A DNA stretch of 64,000 nt from Podospora comata (Eukaryota > Ascomycota > Sordariomycetes > Sordariales > Podosporaceae), in assembly GCA_017354895.1 (NCBI GenBank), contig CP071497.1:2356001-2420000 (forward strand), written 5' to 3'. The notes under the pieces are model-generated. The model searched no databases and had not been told where the DNA came from. It saw only the letters and a list, made by a program, of their open reading frames with translations. Of this stretch, positions 43,485 to 54,416 are shown one piece after another. The stretch's first letter is position 1; each line of letters opens with the position of its first letter. The position numbers and the translations under genes are program-made.

Positions 43485-43868
43485 TGTCACAGCTTGACAC
43501 TCAGTGGGGCGCAGGCGCACCACGGACCAATCATTAGTACGGGAGCTCGGACTAATCAGAACAGGATCATTAGGATCGAGGATCGATCTAGAAGAGTTAA
43601 TCCCAAAAGGGATAGTATCGATAGGATCGATAGTCCAGTCTATCGATCCAGGACGGTGCTAGGCTTAGCACCGGGACTATATATACGGAGGAACTGGCTA
43701 GTATAAATAGATAGTTCCGCAGTATACAATTCAAGCTTATATTTACGGTATTTAGTATTTATATTAAGGTATTTTATTAGATACTATTTAACTATACCAA
43801 ATTACGATTATTTGGAAATACCTTCGACTAGTATCCTTTTCAGAGGTTTTGGATAGGGGTTCGTTACA
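43485..43868 (+). mobile_element. LTR (family A variant), plus orientation
   Basis: Begins TGTCACAGC and ends TTCGTTACA. The last 250 bases match the other family-A copies (GGAGGAACTGGCTAGTATA, CAGAGGTTTTGGATAGG); the first 130 are distinct. It may be the left LTR of the gypsy element whose coding region starts near 44.6 kb on the same strand. Five-base flanks do not match. Fossil. Confidence 0.6.
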
Positions 43869-46800
43869 CGTTATACACTTACTTTAACTTTATTATAAAT
43901 AAGTTAAAGGTAATTAAATATTATAGCCGGAAATATTAATATTTAATTTACTATCGAATAGCTTTTTACTTATATTTAAGAGCTTAAAAATAAGTTACGT
44001 ATCTCTTACAATTCTCTTACGTAAGAAAATATTATACTCTATTAAAAAATTAGTACTTTACGTAAGGAGGGAGACTGTACCTACTAAAAGATCGGTATCT
44101 TACGTAAGGAAGGAGACTACGCTAGGCTCGAGGTTCCGGATCGCTATGGAGGAGTGTCAGGGTTTTGGGAGACAGTGGGGCCACGAGGAACCAATCAGGG
44201 CTGGACCGGGCAATCGAGCGGGGCTCACGGTCCATGAGACGGAACGGACCAATAAGATGGGGACCGGGGACCGCGGCGGGGCTCACGGTCCACAGTCCAG
44301 TATCGGCTAATCAGAGGTGGACCGAGGACCGTCTGTAAGTCAACGGTCCACGGTCCTAAGGTCTATATATACGGAGGAACTGGCCGGTGTGGATAGACAC
44401 TTCCGTAGTATGCAATTCAAGCTTGTATTCACGGTATCTAGTGTTTACATTGAGACATCTTGTTGTGCACTGTTTAGCTGCACCGAGCCACGATTATTCA
44501 GAAGTGCCTTCGACCAGTATCCCTTTCAGAGGTTCTGGATAAAGGTTCGTCACAAGGAGCTAAGGGAGAGCTAAAGGGATTTTTAATTTAATTTAAAATA
44601 TATTTCTAATACTACCTTTCTCGCTTCCCAGACGAGCCGTCTAAAGTAATATATATTACGTTTAGGCTTAAGGATAAGGTATTTACTTAATTCAAACCGA
44701 TTTTAAAAGATTATTTCGATAATAAGTATGACGCGAAAGAAAATATAATTAAAAAGTACTTTAAGTCGTATAAAAGCTTCGAAAAAGAGATTAAAAAAGT
44801 ATTTAGAAAGTACGATAAAGGTAAATATACTTAGGAACGACTGGCTAACTTTAAGTAGATTAGATCTATTACCGATTACGTTATTGTATTTAAAATAAAT
44901 ATATTTTATAGCGAAAGTAATAATAAAGGGTTAATATAATTATTTTATAACGGGCTTAAGGAAAAAATTAAAGATAAGTTATATTAATAGAAACAGCCGG
45001 AGATTATCGATAAGTATATTGTAATAGTAATATATATTAACGATCGGTAATTTTAGCGCCGTAGGGAGCGGAAATGTATACGTATACTAGGACCTTACTA
45101 TCCTAATAATAAGAGAAAGAGACGCCTATACGGGATTTACGTTTCGGGAACTATATACGCGGGACTAATAAAAGTCGACGCTATATAGTAATAAAGATCG
45201 TAAAGTAAGGGCCAAGGTAGAAATAACTTTAAATATTTTAATTATAGTAAAATAAGATACTTTAAAAAAGACTATAGGATACCTAAATAATTTGGCTAGA
45301 AGAAGGAAATCGCAATAATTACTATATCGAAAGGACCGAGAGTCGTAGAAGTAGTAGCTATCGGGTACTAGTAAGGTGGAGCGGCAGGCTCCGAGGAAGT
45401 ACTGGAAAGACTAAAGGCGGAGCACAAGGAAGGAGATCTCTAGATATAAGTATTATAAGATTAACTAGTATAGATCACTACGGAAGTTACTAAGGAAGTC
45501 GCTAAGGGCGATAGTCCTATACTAGGATTTATTAAGTGGACGATGCTAGAAAGGTAGTACAGTAAATACAGAATTACTATTTTAACGGAAATATTATAGT
45601 TTATAAAGTTTATATATAAAAGCTAGGAAGAATACTAGAAAAGTAAGAAAGTTATTAATATTAAAATCGTAAAGTTACTAGAAGATATACCTATATTTAT
45701 ATAGTATATACCCTATAAGGGAAATACGGTATAACTTTATTCTAGGTATCCGGAGTATCGGAAAGTACTTTGGTTTTAGTATATTATATACGGATATAGA
45801 GTACCACTAGAGTAAGTCGCTAAACGGCTACTAGCCGGTACGTAAAGTAGGTAAGGAAGGTAAGCTATAGCCGGTTAAAAGGACGATAGCTCAATAAAAG
45901 AAGGTTTAGTAGGAAAAACTAAATAACTATATTTTATAGAAAGTTTAGGACCCAGTTAAACTAAAGGATAGCTTTTAGGTTATATAGATTGTACTAAGGT
46001 TTATAAGATATTACGTTAAATATATAAATAGTTAGAATATAAATAATAATATATATTTATAGAAGAAAGTAGTACTAGGATAGTACTTAAGCTTAAACTA
46101 TACTATATATTTATAAAAGAAGATTAAACGATATTATTAAGCGAAGATACTTAAGTAAACGATTAAGTAAAGAAATTACTATTAAATATAAATCCGAAAA
46201 AATATTAGGGAAGTAAAAAATAAAAAATAAAAGAAAGCTAAGTAAGTATAGTTAAGGGACTTTATATAATTAAATAATACGAAGTAAGAAAATGCTTTTA
46301 AACGATATAACCGCTTAGGAAACAACTCGCGGCCCTTCGTAAAGGCCGTTAATCTTTAATGGACTACGAATAGTATTTTTATAAATATTAATATAAAGTA
46401 AAGGTATAGGATAATAATCCGGCGTTAATTAGCGAGGTCGCTACCGTATAGGAAGGAAGTAAAAAAAATAAATGCCTTTAGGTTATAGCGTACTAAAAAA
46501 ATATTTAAGTAATAATATTAATAAATAGTAATACGGAAATGAATTCAATTTTACTATAATTCGTATATTAAGCCCATATACTATAAAAGAAAAGAAAAAA
46601 TAGATTGTTATATAAGGACTATTTTCTATATAAAAGGTTTATAGGGAAATATTACCCTTAAATTTTATAATCGAAAAAAAAATAATTTTAATTATATTCG
46701 ATATTATAAATATAAAAGTCTCGAAGGATATAATTATGAAGTAATTATGGTATAAAAATTATAATTTAAATATCGATTAGAGGGATAATAGTTACTTACA

Positions 46801-48395
46801 AGTAAGAGAGCTTTAAAAGTATTTAATTAACGATAGGAGATTAGGAGTATATATAAAGTAAAGTGTAAAATAAGTACCCTCCACGATACTACCGTAAGGA
46901 GCCTAAAAAGTAATAATATACTCTATTAATATAGGCGGTAAGATCGAAGAAGTAAAGTTAATGACGTTGGTAAAGATATCGGAGGTTAATAAGTATATTT
47001 ATTATAATAACGTAGAGAAAAGCGAAAAAAAGGCGGTACTAATAAAAAATTAAGGTTATTTAACTTTTATAGTAAAATATTTTAAGGGATCTTTAGAGCG
47101 AGGGCCGTAAAATTATAAAATTAAGTTAAAAAAAAGAGCTAAGCTATAGCTATTTAAGGTCTATTATACTAACGATAAGTAAAGTAAAGAGTTACGGAAA
47201 TACTTAAATAAAAACTTTAAAAAAAATATATTAGGGAGTTTATATTGCTAGTAGGATACTTTATATTTTTCGTACCGAAAAAAGATAGTAGTTTACGACT
47301 ATATATAAACTACCGGTAATTAAATAATAAAACGGTAAAAAATAATTATTCGTTACCGTTAATATTTAAGTTACGGAATTAATTAGTTAGGGCGCGATAC
47401 TTTATATATTTAAATATACCTATCGGGTACGCCTATATACGGATTAAAGAAAGAAACGAATAGAAAATAGTATTCTATATACTTTATAGTTATTTCGAGT
47501 ATCTTATAATATTATTTAAATTAACTAATACGCTTACGACGTTCTAATCTCTCGTTAATTATACTATACGGAAATACCTTAATAAAATAATAATATATTA
47601 TTTCGACGATATTCTTATCTACTTACGCACTTTAAAAAAGTATAAGCGATACGTACGAAAGATACTTAACACTCTATATAGAGCCGGACTCTTAATTAAT
47701 AAGGAAAAGAGCGAGTTTTACGTATAAAAGATAATATATTTAGGATATTTAATATTGTTAAGTAAGGTTCGTATAGAACCTAAGAAAATTACGGTAATTA
47801 CAGACTAGCTTACGCTATAGTTATAAATATACGTTAAGGAATTTTTAAAGTATATAAACTTTTATTAGATATTTATTTATAGGTATATAAATATTATATA
47901 CCTATTTAATTATTTAAGGTTAAAGTAAATATATTAGACTATACGATAGGTAAATAATTAAAATAGTAAAACGATAATAGTAAATTATACCCGGTAACTT
48001 TTTTTTTAAAGAAGTTTAAAGGGGTACGTTAAAACTATTTAATTTATAGTAAAGAGCTACTTGTTATTATCGAAGCGTTCGAAAAATAAAAGTTATATTT
48101 TAATAATATTAAATACGAAATATAGGTTTATATAGATTATAAAAATCTACGGTACTTTATTATTACGAAGGTTTTTAACGCGCGGTAAATACGATAGTTA
48201 AAGTGTCTTTTAAAATTTAATTTTTAAATTAATTATAAAAAAGGTTCGAAGAACGTTAGGGCAAATATATTTAGCCGGCGAGCTAACTATTATAAAAATA
48301 TATTTAGGGAGTTACTATTATTATTTAAAGAGACGCTAGATAATACTTTTAAGTATTTACTATAGCCGTAAATAAAGTATTATATAGTATATTAC
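43869..48395 (+). mobile_element. Ty3/gypsy LTR retrotransposon body, RIP-degraded
   Basis: In order on the plus strand are a gag-like part (about 44,600-45,050), the zinc-knuckle zone (about 45,180-45,290), a protease zone (about 45,560-45,760), reverse transcriptase with a recognisable YFDDILIYL box near 47,600, and RNase H sequence (about 48,030-48,180). The integrase end is missing or beyond recognition. This gag-pol order with RT before RNase H is Ty3/gypsy. A solo LTR sits inside at 44,155-44,554. A fragment of a sister copy lies at 4430-6058. Old, with very many breaks. Confidence 0.75.
44155..44554 (+). mobile_element. Solo LTR (family A) with 5-bp target-site duplication
   Basis: A 400-base unit from TGTCAGGGTTTT to TTCGTCACA. 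AGGAG at 44,150-44,154 is repeated at 44,555-44,559. It is GC-rich and the best preserved of the family, so younger than the gypsy body around it. It defines the LTR ends used for the other copies. Confidence 0.85.
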
Positions 48396-49009
48396 TGTTA
48401 GCTGGTATGCCCTGATAGACCTATAATATAGAACCTATACAGGGTTGCTGTAGGATACAGCAGTGCGCAAGCGGAAGCGGGAAGATACGACGGCAGTGCC
48501 GAAGGAAGGGAAAGGCACTGTAATACAGTGGAGTATAAGGAATAGTAATTGCCTTTATTACTCTAATTGCCCTTTAATGCCCTTAAGGAGAGAAAGGAAA
48601 ACTATTCTACAGGAGAGGAGAGAGGTCTATATATAGGCCTTCGTAGGCCTACTGTGGGTCCTGTAGGCCCTGAAGGCCCTATACCACTTAGGGTGGTTAG
48701 TGGACCTTAGTGGGTCTAGTAGAACCTTATGGAAATCCATCGAACCTTCAGTGGCAGGGGTGCCCTGTAGATCACACTATTATAGCAGCTTATTGCGTAA
48801 GCTTGTAGCCACTTTGAAAGGTTCTAGCATCCTTTGACTAAGCCTCAGGCTATAGTAGCCCTGTAAGCCTAAGCAAGGGTCTCTTGTAAAGAACATTCTA
48901 GAGGGATCCAAGCCGGGAAATTCCGTTACTGCTTATAGCAGTACTGCCCACTGTAATACCAATCTATAGGGCAGTAAATAGGGCACTTAGTAGTACCCAC
49001 ATATTAACA
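48396..49009 (+). mobile_element. Solo LTR (family B), second copy
   Basis: 614 bases, starting TGTTAGCTGG and ending ATATTAACA, closely similar along its whole length to 5179-5791. Flanking five bases are ATTAC and ATACT, which do not match, unlike the first copy. The left side is the gypsy body and the right side is an unrelated fragment, so it may mark a recombination point. Confidence 0.75.
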
Positions 49010-49500
49010 ATACTTATAGATATATTTCCCTATTTTTTTATATTATAATCAATTACTTTATAGTAATCCAAGCGATAGAAGAGTAGCATACCCTTAAACG
49101 TAAAAGTAAAACCTTAAAAACTAACTTTTGTAACTATTAAATTTCTCTGGGTAAAACAAACGCATTACTCCCTCCGTACCTACGAGGAGCGTTTATTCGC
49201 GCGGGATGTCTACGAGGAGGATACCCGGGTAGCGTAATCTACGATTACAGTACTGCTTGATTCTTTACTGGATACCTATACGCGGCCAGACGCTGTTTAG
49301 GACGCCGCTTTGTGGGCTCCTTATGCCTCGGACTCCTCTTTAAACTTCGACTAGCCTTCCCACCTTTCCCTAGGCCTCGATGTTCCTTCCAACCTTTCCC
49401 TTAACCCTAGTGCGGCCGGTCCTTTTTTTATAGCCGGTTAAAGTATCGCTAACGGAGCTTTACCGACCACTTAGGGAAATTAACGTATAGTATTAGTTAT
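49010..49500 (-). mobile_element. Internal fragment of the family-A LTR element
   Basis: Bases 49,120-49,450 match 6840-7190, including the blocks around TCTACGATTACAG and ATACGCGGCCAGACGC. No domain named. Fossil at the right margin of the second island. Confidence 0.5.
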
Positions 49501-49529
49501 ATATCGGCCCCTAAGTATTTATTAACCTT

Positions 49530-49600
49530 ATAGTGTAGTGTGTAATACGCTGGCTATTACGTCGGAGGCGCGGGTTCGATTCACCCGCGGATGCCTCAGA
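49530..49600 (+). pseudogene. tRNA-Asp-like relic
   Basis: The sequence reads like a tRNA: TAGTGTAGT after the acceptor position, a possible D-arm, CTGGC...GTCGG as an anticodon stem, and GGTTCGATTC as the T-loop, followed by GGATGCCTCA. The anticodon loop is a base short (TATTAC) and the acceptor stem does not pair, so it is not a working tRNA. Comparison with fungal tRNA-Asp (loop TTGTCAC) suggests RIP-type changes. It stands at the edge of the LTR-rich island. Confidence 0.35.
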
Positions 49601-49789
49601 TCATACTAGTATCACTTCGAATGATCACGTCATTGCGTCCAAAGGCCCTTCCACACCGTTGAACACAATCTGTCGACCCCTCGTTTCCACCACCACTACA
49701 TCCACAGATGCTGCTGGCACTCAATCCTCCTCTTCAATGCCATCGCCTATCTTCAATGACCTTCTGGTTCCCAATTTTACCCGCCATGC
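49601..49789. other. Margin of the second island
   Basis: Return to balanced composition. No supported gene. Confidence 0.25.
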
Positions 49790-50312
49790 TACACCACGCC
49801 CAGGGCCCCTTTACTGTCTTCGTGGCACATCTACCAGCCATTGGCTTGTCATTCATGAGGGCTTCTTGAAGCTTTTGTCAGACAATCACCGTTCTGTGTG
49901 GTCGACAAACTGGTGCTGGAGCCTGGTGGAAGCAGAGGATCGATCGTCTTGTCTTAGAAACCTGGCCACGTCGGAGGACATTGGGGTGATCAAGGGCCAA
50001 CATGTCAACAACGGCACCCCCGATATTGGATAGCCTAACGCGGGCGGCGAATTGTTTTTCACTCAGGAGACGACAGGTGGCTTTTACCTGCTCTACGGGC
50101 ATCATCATAGCTCAACGCTCCCTGTCCGTTCCATGGGGATTGGCCAGCCGCGAGTAGGGGTAAGATTCGTCCATGATGCAGCCAACTCGACTTAGGATAA
50201 CGACCGTTGCTACACTTCAGAGGGCCAGAAAACCGTTTGAAAGCTCCTCCAAAACGATGACGCGGTGGGACCCAAAATTGTCTGGAAGTTTGTTCAGCTG
50301 GAATGAATCCAT
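49790..50312 (+). pseudogene. Dead paralogue of the gene at 53.2-53.8 kb
   Basis: Pieces in two frames resemble the protein encoded at 53,207-53,764. WSTNWCWSLVEAEDRSSCLR corresponds to DTWHWECEEKGGWFSLRHPA, and VGPKIVWKFVQLE corresponds to VGPNDVVSWEFVQLADWD. In between, TTGGFYLLYGHHHSSTL matches the GGHQLWWKRDDDLHV region. Stops interrupt the frame near 50,193, 50,238 and the end. It is on the opposite strand to the intact copy, 3 kb away, so an inverted duplication. Confidence 0.5.
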
Positions 50313-53206
50313 AGCTGGCAACGAGGGGAAGTAAAAGAACTGCGGAGGCACAGGCAACACAGCATTGGGATAACTGGGCAGGGTAGCGTCATATTGTGCT
50401 AGCAGAACTACCATGCATAATGATAGCTGGACTTTTATGCACACTGATCTTGGCATTCATAATCTGAGGGTTTCTCATCCATGAAATGTGGCGAATGAAT
50501 AGAGACATATCCAAGAACTGGTACCCATGATGATATCATGAAAAGCATGACTCCTCCGAGCATATTGAGCACACCGCCGACCTCGGTCTCAACGACGCAT
50601 GCCAAGAGTGTGATAATGAAGGGACTTAGACATTAGTGCATGTATGGCTAGACAGCCAGTGTGGGCAATGAGCTGAGCCGAATTGAGTCCGGCCTGGGTA
50701 GGATTTGGCTCAGGCTTGCTACTCTGGGACTTATCACTAAGAGGATTTTTGGTACCTGCGAGGAGCGCCGATATATCTAGGAGGTGCGAGGGTATCGAGG
50801 AGTAGACTCTGTAGCTAAGGTAGGTAGGTAGGTGATCGGGATTGGCTACTAGCTCATGGGAGGCAATCCGGTCGTATGCTTCCATGAGGGCCAGGTAGGA
50901 AGCAAAGCGTTACGATTGATAAAGCGAAATTGTTCATACAGTTCCGGTGAAAACTTTTTTGTTGTGTTTGTCAATCTGCACGAGGTACTGGTTGAGAGGC
51001 CAAAGCTGTGTAACTACTCCTTAGTCGAGAAATACACGAAGCTCGCTCGCGGAAGCGGAGTGGATGTCGAATGGAGCATACCGCCGTCACTGTGTTCCAG
51101 GGTGCTGGTCAGCAACGTGGGATCAGAAGTTCGTGTTGAGAGAGACAAACAGGAGTTGGGTTGTCTGATGCTAATCTTCCAAGGTAATGAATGGTTACTG
51201 GGTTGTGACAGTTGAGGAGAAGGTTGATGGGAGAAGGAGCAGGATTAGCTTCTCCAAAGGTGAGGCAACGACCGGAGGCAAAAGGTGGTTGAATTGGTGA
51301 AGACTGAGCAGCCACCAGCCGGAGCAAGGAAAAGGATTTGGGCTTGCAGGAAGCCCGGGCCACCACCCCACGAGAGCTTCTCAACCTCAAATGGCAAGAG
51401 AAAGGGCGGGGACATCGTGGCGGGCATTGGTTGGCCTGTAAGTGGTACATGTGAGTGTAGATACGCTCCCACGTGGGGTTGCTGGCCAGCAATTGGGATG
51501 AAAAGGACATCTTCAGCAAATGAAAGCCGGGAGGACAATGAATCAAGTCAAGCAAGTTCAGCCCCTCAACTCGGCTCAGACTACCGATTTCCGGTCCGAA
51601 AATATGGAGCCGGAGTATCCGTTCCGGAGCCCGGATCCTTCCCGGCCGGCGCCGTGGCCGGAACCCGTAAAATTCATAGACCCTGGAGCTTGTCAAATTT
51701 GCAAACTGAGCCATATCTGAGAAGCTAGAGAGATCTTACATGCCCAGCACTCTGTTAGGTATTCAAAAATAGGCGAACCACTAGGCCACAGCTAGTACCT
51801 AAAGGAGGCATGCTTAAGCCGATGGTCGATTGCCTCTAACAAACCCGGCTACTTCCTTGAATTACATCCTCCCATCACCGGCTTTGGCGGTGGAAAAGTC
51901 CTCCTCAACGGCTTTGGCGGGGACCCCACGAAGTACCAGACACGTATCGTGGCACTGACCCATAGGAATCGGCTTGGTGCCAGTCCCAAATAAGAAGCGC
52001 TTTTCCCACTGCTGAGTTGGGTAAAACAAACAAGATCTCGGTAGGTAGTTTGAAGTATCACAGCGGAGACCTTTTGGAAGATGGATAATTCATGTGCATA
52101 TGGGCTGGCTTGTCACTATGTGGTTGCTTATGAGAATTGCCCTAACCTTTCCTCCGGATTGGATCCTCACAGAGCAATATGAACTTACCAGCAGACATCC
52201 GATCTTCTTGAACATTGAACAATCCCAAAGTACATCCCGACATGGGACTCCCAGATCGCGTGCTCATCCCTCGAGACCCAAAGAATTGCGGACAGACTCC
52301 TAACATCGGCTGTTCAACATCTGTCGTAGTCCAGTCTATGTATTACCGCCCAAGGCCCTATTTCCACCGTCAACTAATATCTGCACAGAATAGTATACGC
52401 AATCCCTGTTCATGGCCTTTACCACTGTCATGGGCCGGCCTTCAGCACACACTAACCGATAGTCCAGCGTCACATCAATTCCTGGCATCATGGATTCCTC
52501 CACTACCGACCTAGTATCTGAATCCAACTCCTGAACCCACTCTTTATATGTTGGGCTGGTGACCTAGGAAAGTCACTGGCTGCGAAAGGGAGGCCAAAAT
52601 TGGCCAGCAAATAGTAAACAAATTAGTATTACCGTTGTTGGTTGTTGGTTAAAAGGAAAAGGTAAGAAAATTTAGCCCCAAGAGCAAAACCGGTGTGGGA
52701 AAAGCCAGGCCCTTCAGAGTCCCACATTATATCTATCCCTGAATCCACCCCGAGCCCCAAGACCGACCCTCCGTCTCAGCGCCTTTGAGAGCAAGGCACT
52801 CCCGAAATGAGGCTGGGGGTGAAAGAACTTATTCTAGAAAAATCTTAACTTTGGCCGCCTCATCACTTGGGCCGCACCATCACGGCATTGCCGTGAAACT
52901 TGGTGTTTTGGTTCAGAGTCAATGAGGACTGATAAAGGTTCTCACCAATTTCACAGCCTGAAAGTGATCTAAACCATTCTATAACAGACAGTGGTTGATC
53001 ACTGAAGCCAGCTATGTTGTGGCAGGGCTGTCTCCTCGTATGGATGGAGAAAGGTGGCAAGGCGTGCTTGTGCGGACCGTGGGGATGATATTTCAGGGGA
53101 AGGCCGCATGGCGGTGGATATGAAAGGGACGTATTAGTTCTTGAAACATACCTAAAAAGGAGTCCACCAGAACCAATATCTCAAACATTTCAACGGAGAT
53201 ATCTAA
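50313..53206. other. 2.9-kb region without a supported gene
   Basis: Several open frames of 60-200 codons lie on both strands (the longest is minus 51,109-51,714), but none shows a motif, an intron pattern or good composition, and they overlap each other. A short repeated word, GGCTTTGGCGG, occurs twice at 51,880-51,930. The stretch may hold decayed genes that I cannot identify. Confidence 0.3.
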
Positions 53207-53764
53207 TTATCCAGTCAACACAGTCAACCACTGCCTATCCCAATCCGCCAGCTGCACAAATTCCCAGCTCACCACGTCATTCGGCCCTACCGACCTCAAA
53301 TGCAATTCACTGCCACTGGCGGGATCGAGCACGACAACATGAAGATCATCGTCCCTCTTCCACCACAACTGATGCCCTCCCTCAGGGGCCACTCTGTAGC
53401 AAAACCTGTCCTGCTTTACATCATCAAACTCCCCAACCATCAGTTTAGCAGCCCATCGAGACAGGCGTCCTCCCACCCGATAACCAATAGTCATTCGCAC
53501 AGCCGGATGCCGAAGTGAAAACCACCCTCCCTTCTCTTCACATTCCCAGTGCCAAGTATCCTTGTGAGTGCGTAACGTGTCATGGGGAATTAGCGCCAAG
53601 TTATCGTCGCGCATGGCAAGGACCAAGCCAGTGTTGCGATTCCACAGAATGTATGTGTGTCCAGGGTTTAGAATGGCGCCCTGAATGGCGGCCGGGCCGA
53701 AGAAGCTCACTGGAGGCGAATAGGGTGGGGGCTCGTTCGGGACAATGGACTTTTCCACGGTCAT
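53207..53764 (-). CDS. Hypothetical protein, possibly beta-trefoil-like
   Basis: An intact 185-residue frame. It starts MTVEKSIVPNEPPPYSPPVS, then FGPAAIQGAILNPGHTYIL and NRNTGLVLAMRDDNLALI. The repeated pattern of short strands with Trp (DTWHWEC, HQLWWKRDDDLHVVVL, VVSWEFVQL) spaced about 45 residues suggests an all-beta fold with three similar parts, like a beta-trefoil; this is inference. A longer minus frame (to 54,118) precedes it, but a GT...AG join there does not keep the frame. A dead copy lies at 49,790-50,312. No secretion signal. Confidence 0.65.
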   Translation of the reverse strand: MTVEKSIVPNEPPPYSPPVSFFGPAAIQGAILNPGHTYILWNRNTGLVLAMRDDNLALIPHDTLRTHKDTWHWECEEKGGWFSLRHPAVRMTIGYRVGGRLSRWAAKLMVGEFDDVKQDRFCYRVAPEGGHQLWWKRDDDLHVVVLDPASGSELHLRSVGPNDVVSWEFVQLADWDRQWLTVLTG

Positions 53765-54416
53765 CTAAGTTCAAGCGGTCAGTAGTCAGCGCAGAACACA
53801 TTGAAGGACATGGAGAGGCATACCTTGACTATCAGGGGAGGGTTGAAGAGCTGACGTTACACTGCTGGGGGGGAGAGGTGCTGTTGAAGTTTGTGGCATT
53901 GCGGATGGAACCGAGATGAGGTTTCGGAGAAGAAGATGGTTCCAACAAAAAGTATTTTTGATGTTAAGTATTAATGCCCAAACGTTTGTCATGTGTGGGG
54001 TTGGGACTGCATTTGATCCTCGCTGGGTATTGGCCATCAAACGTGCTCGATGTCCCGTCAAGATGCATGCTTCCGTAGGCCTCCATTGGTACACATGAAG
54101 TGTGTGCTCGTTACACAAACGCGCCAGCTATTGTCCACAACATGCATTGGTCAACCAGGTAGGTTTGGGCCAGGAGAAAATAGTGACAAGGAAGAGAAAA
54201 CAATATATCAGATTGAAGACCTCGGTTCAAGACTGAGATATCATCACTGGCCAAATCCCCAAAAAACAGTCCCTCAAACAGTAGTCCTCTTTTCACCCAA
54301 CCAAAGCAGCCCGGATATTATCCCATAAGAGAAGCCGGACTTGACAGGCTGGCAGCACAGTCATGACCAGAAGAGCCTGTTGCATGCTTGGTTGTTACGC
54401 CCACCGCCAACCGCGT
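53765..54416. other. Spacer between two minus-strand genes
   Basis: 5' flank of the gene at 53.2 kb and 3' flank of the XaxA-like gene. No supported element. Confidence 0.3.

Noticed and set aside
51109-51714. 201-codon open frame on the minus strand
   Set aside because: No motif, overlapped by open frames on the plus strand, no intron signals that extend it, and odd composition (Arg, Pro, Ser rich).
53786-54118. Possible upstream exon (MPQTSTAPLPPSSVTSALQP) for the gene at 53.2 kb
   Set aside because: A GTATGC...TTAG intron exists, but splicing it changes the frame relative to MTVEKSIVPNE.
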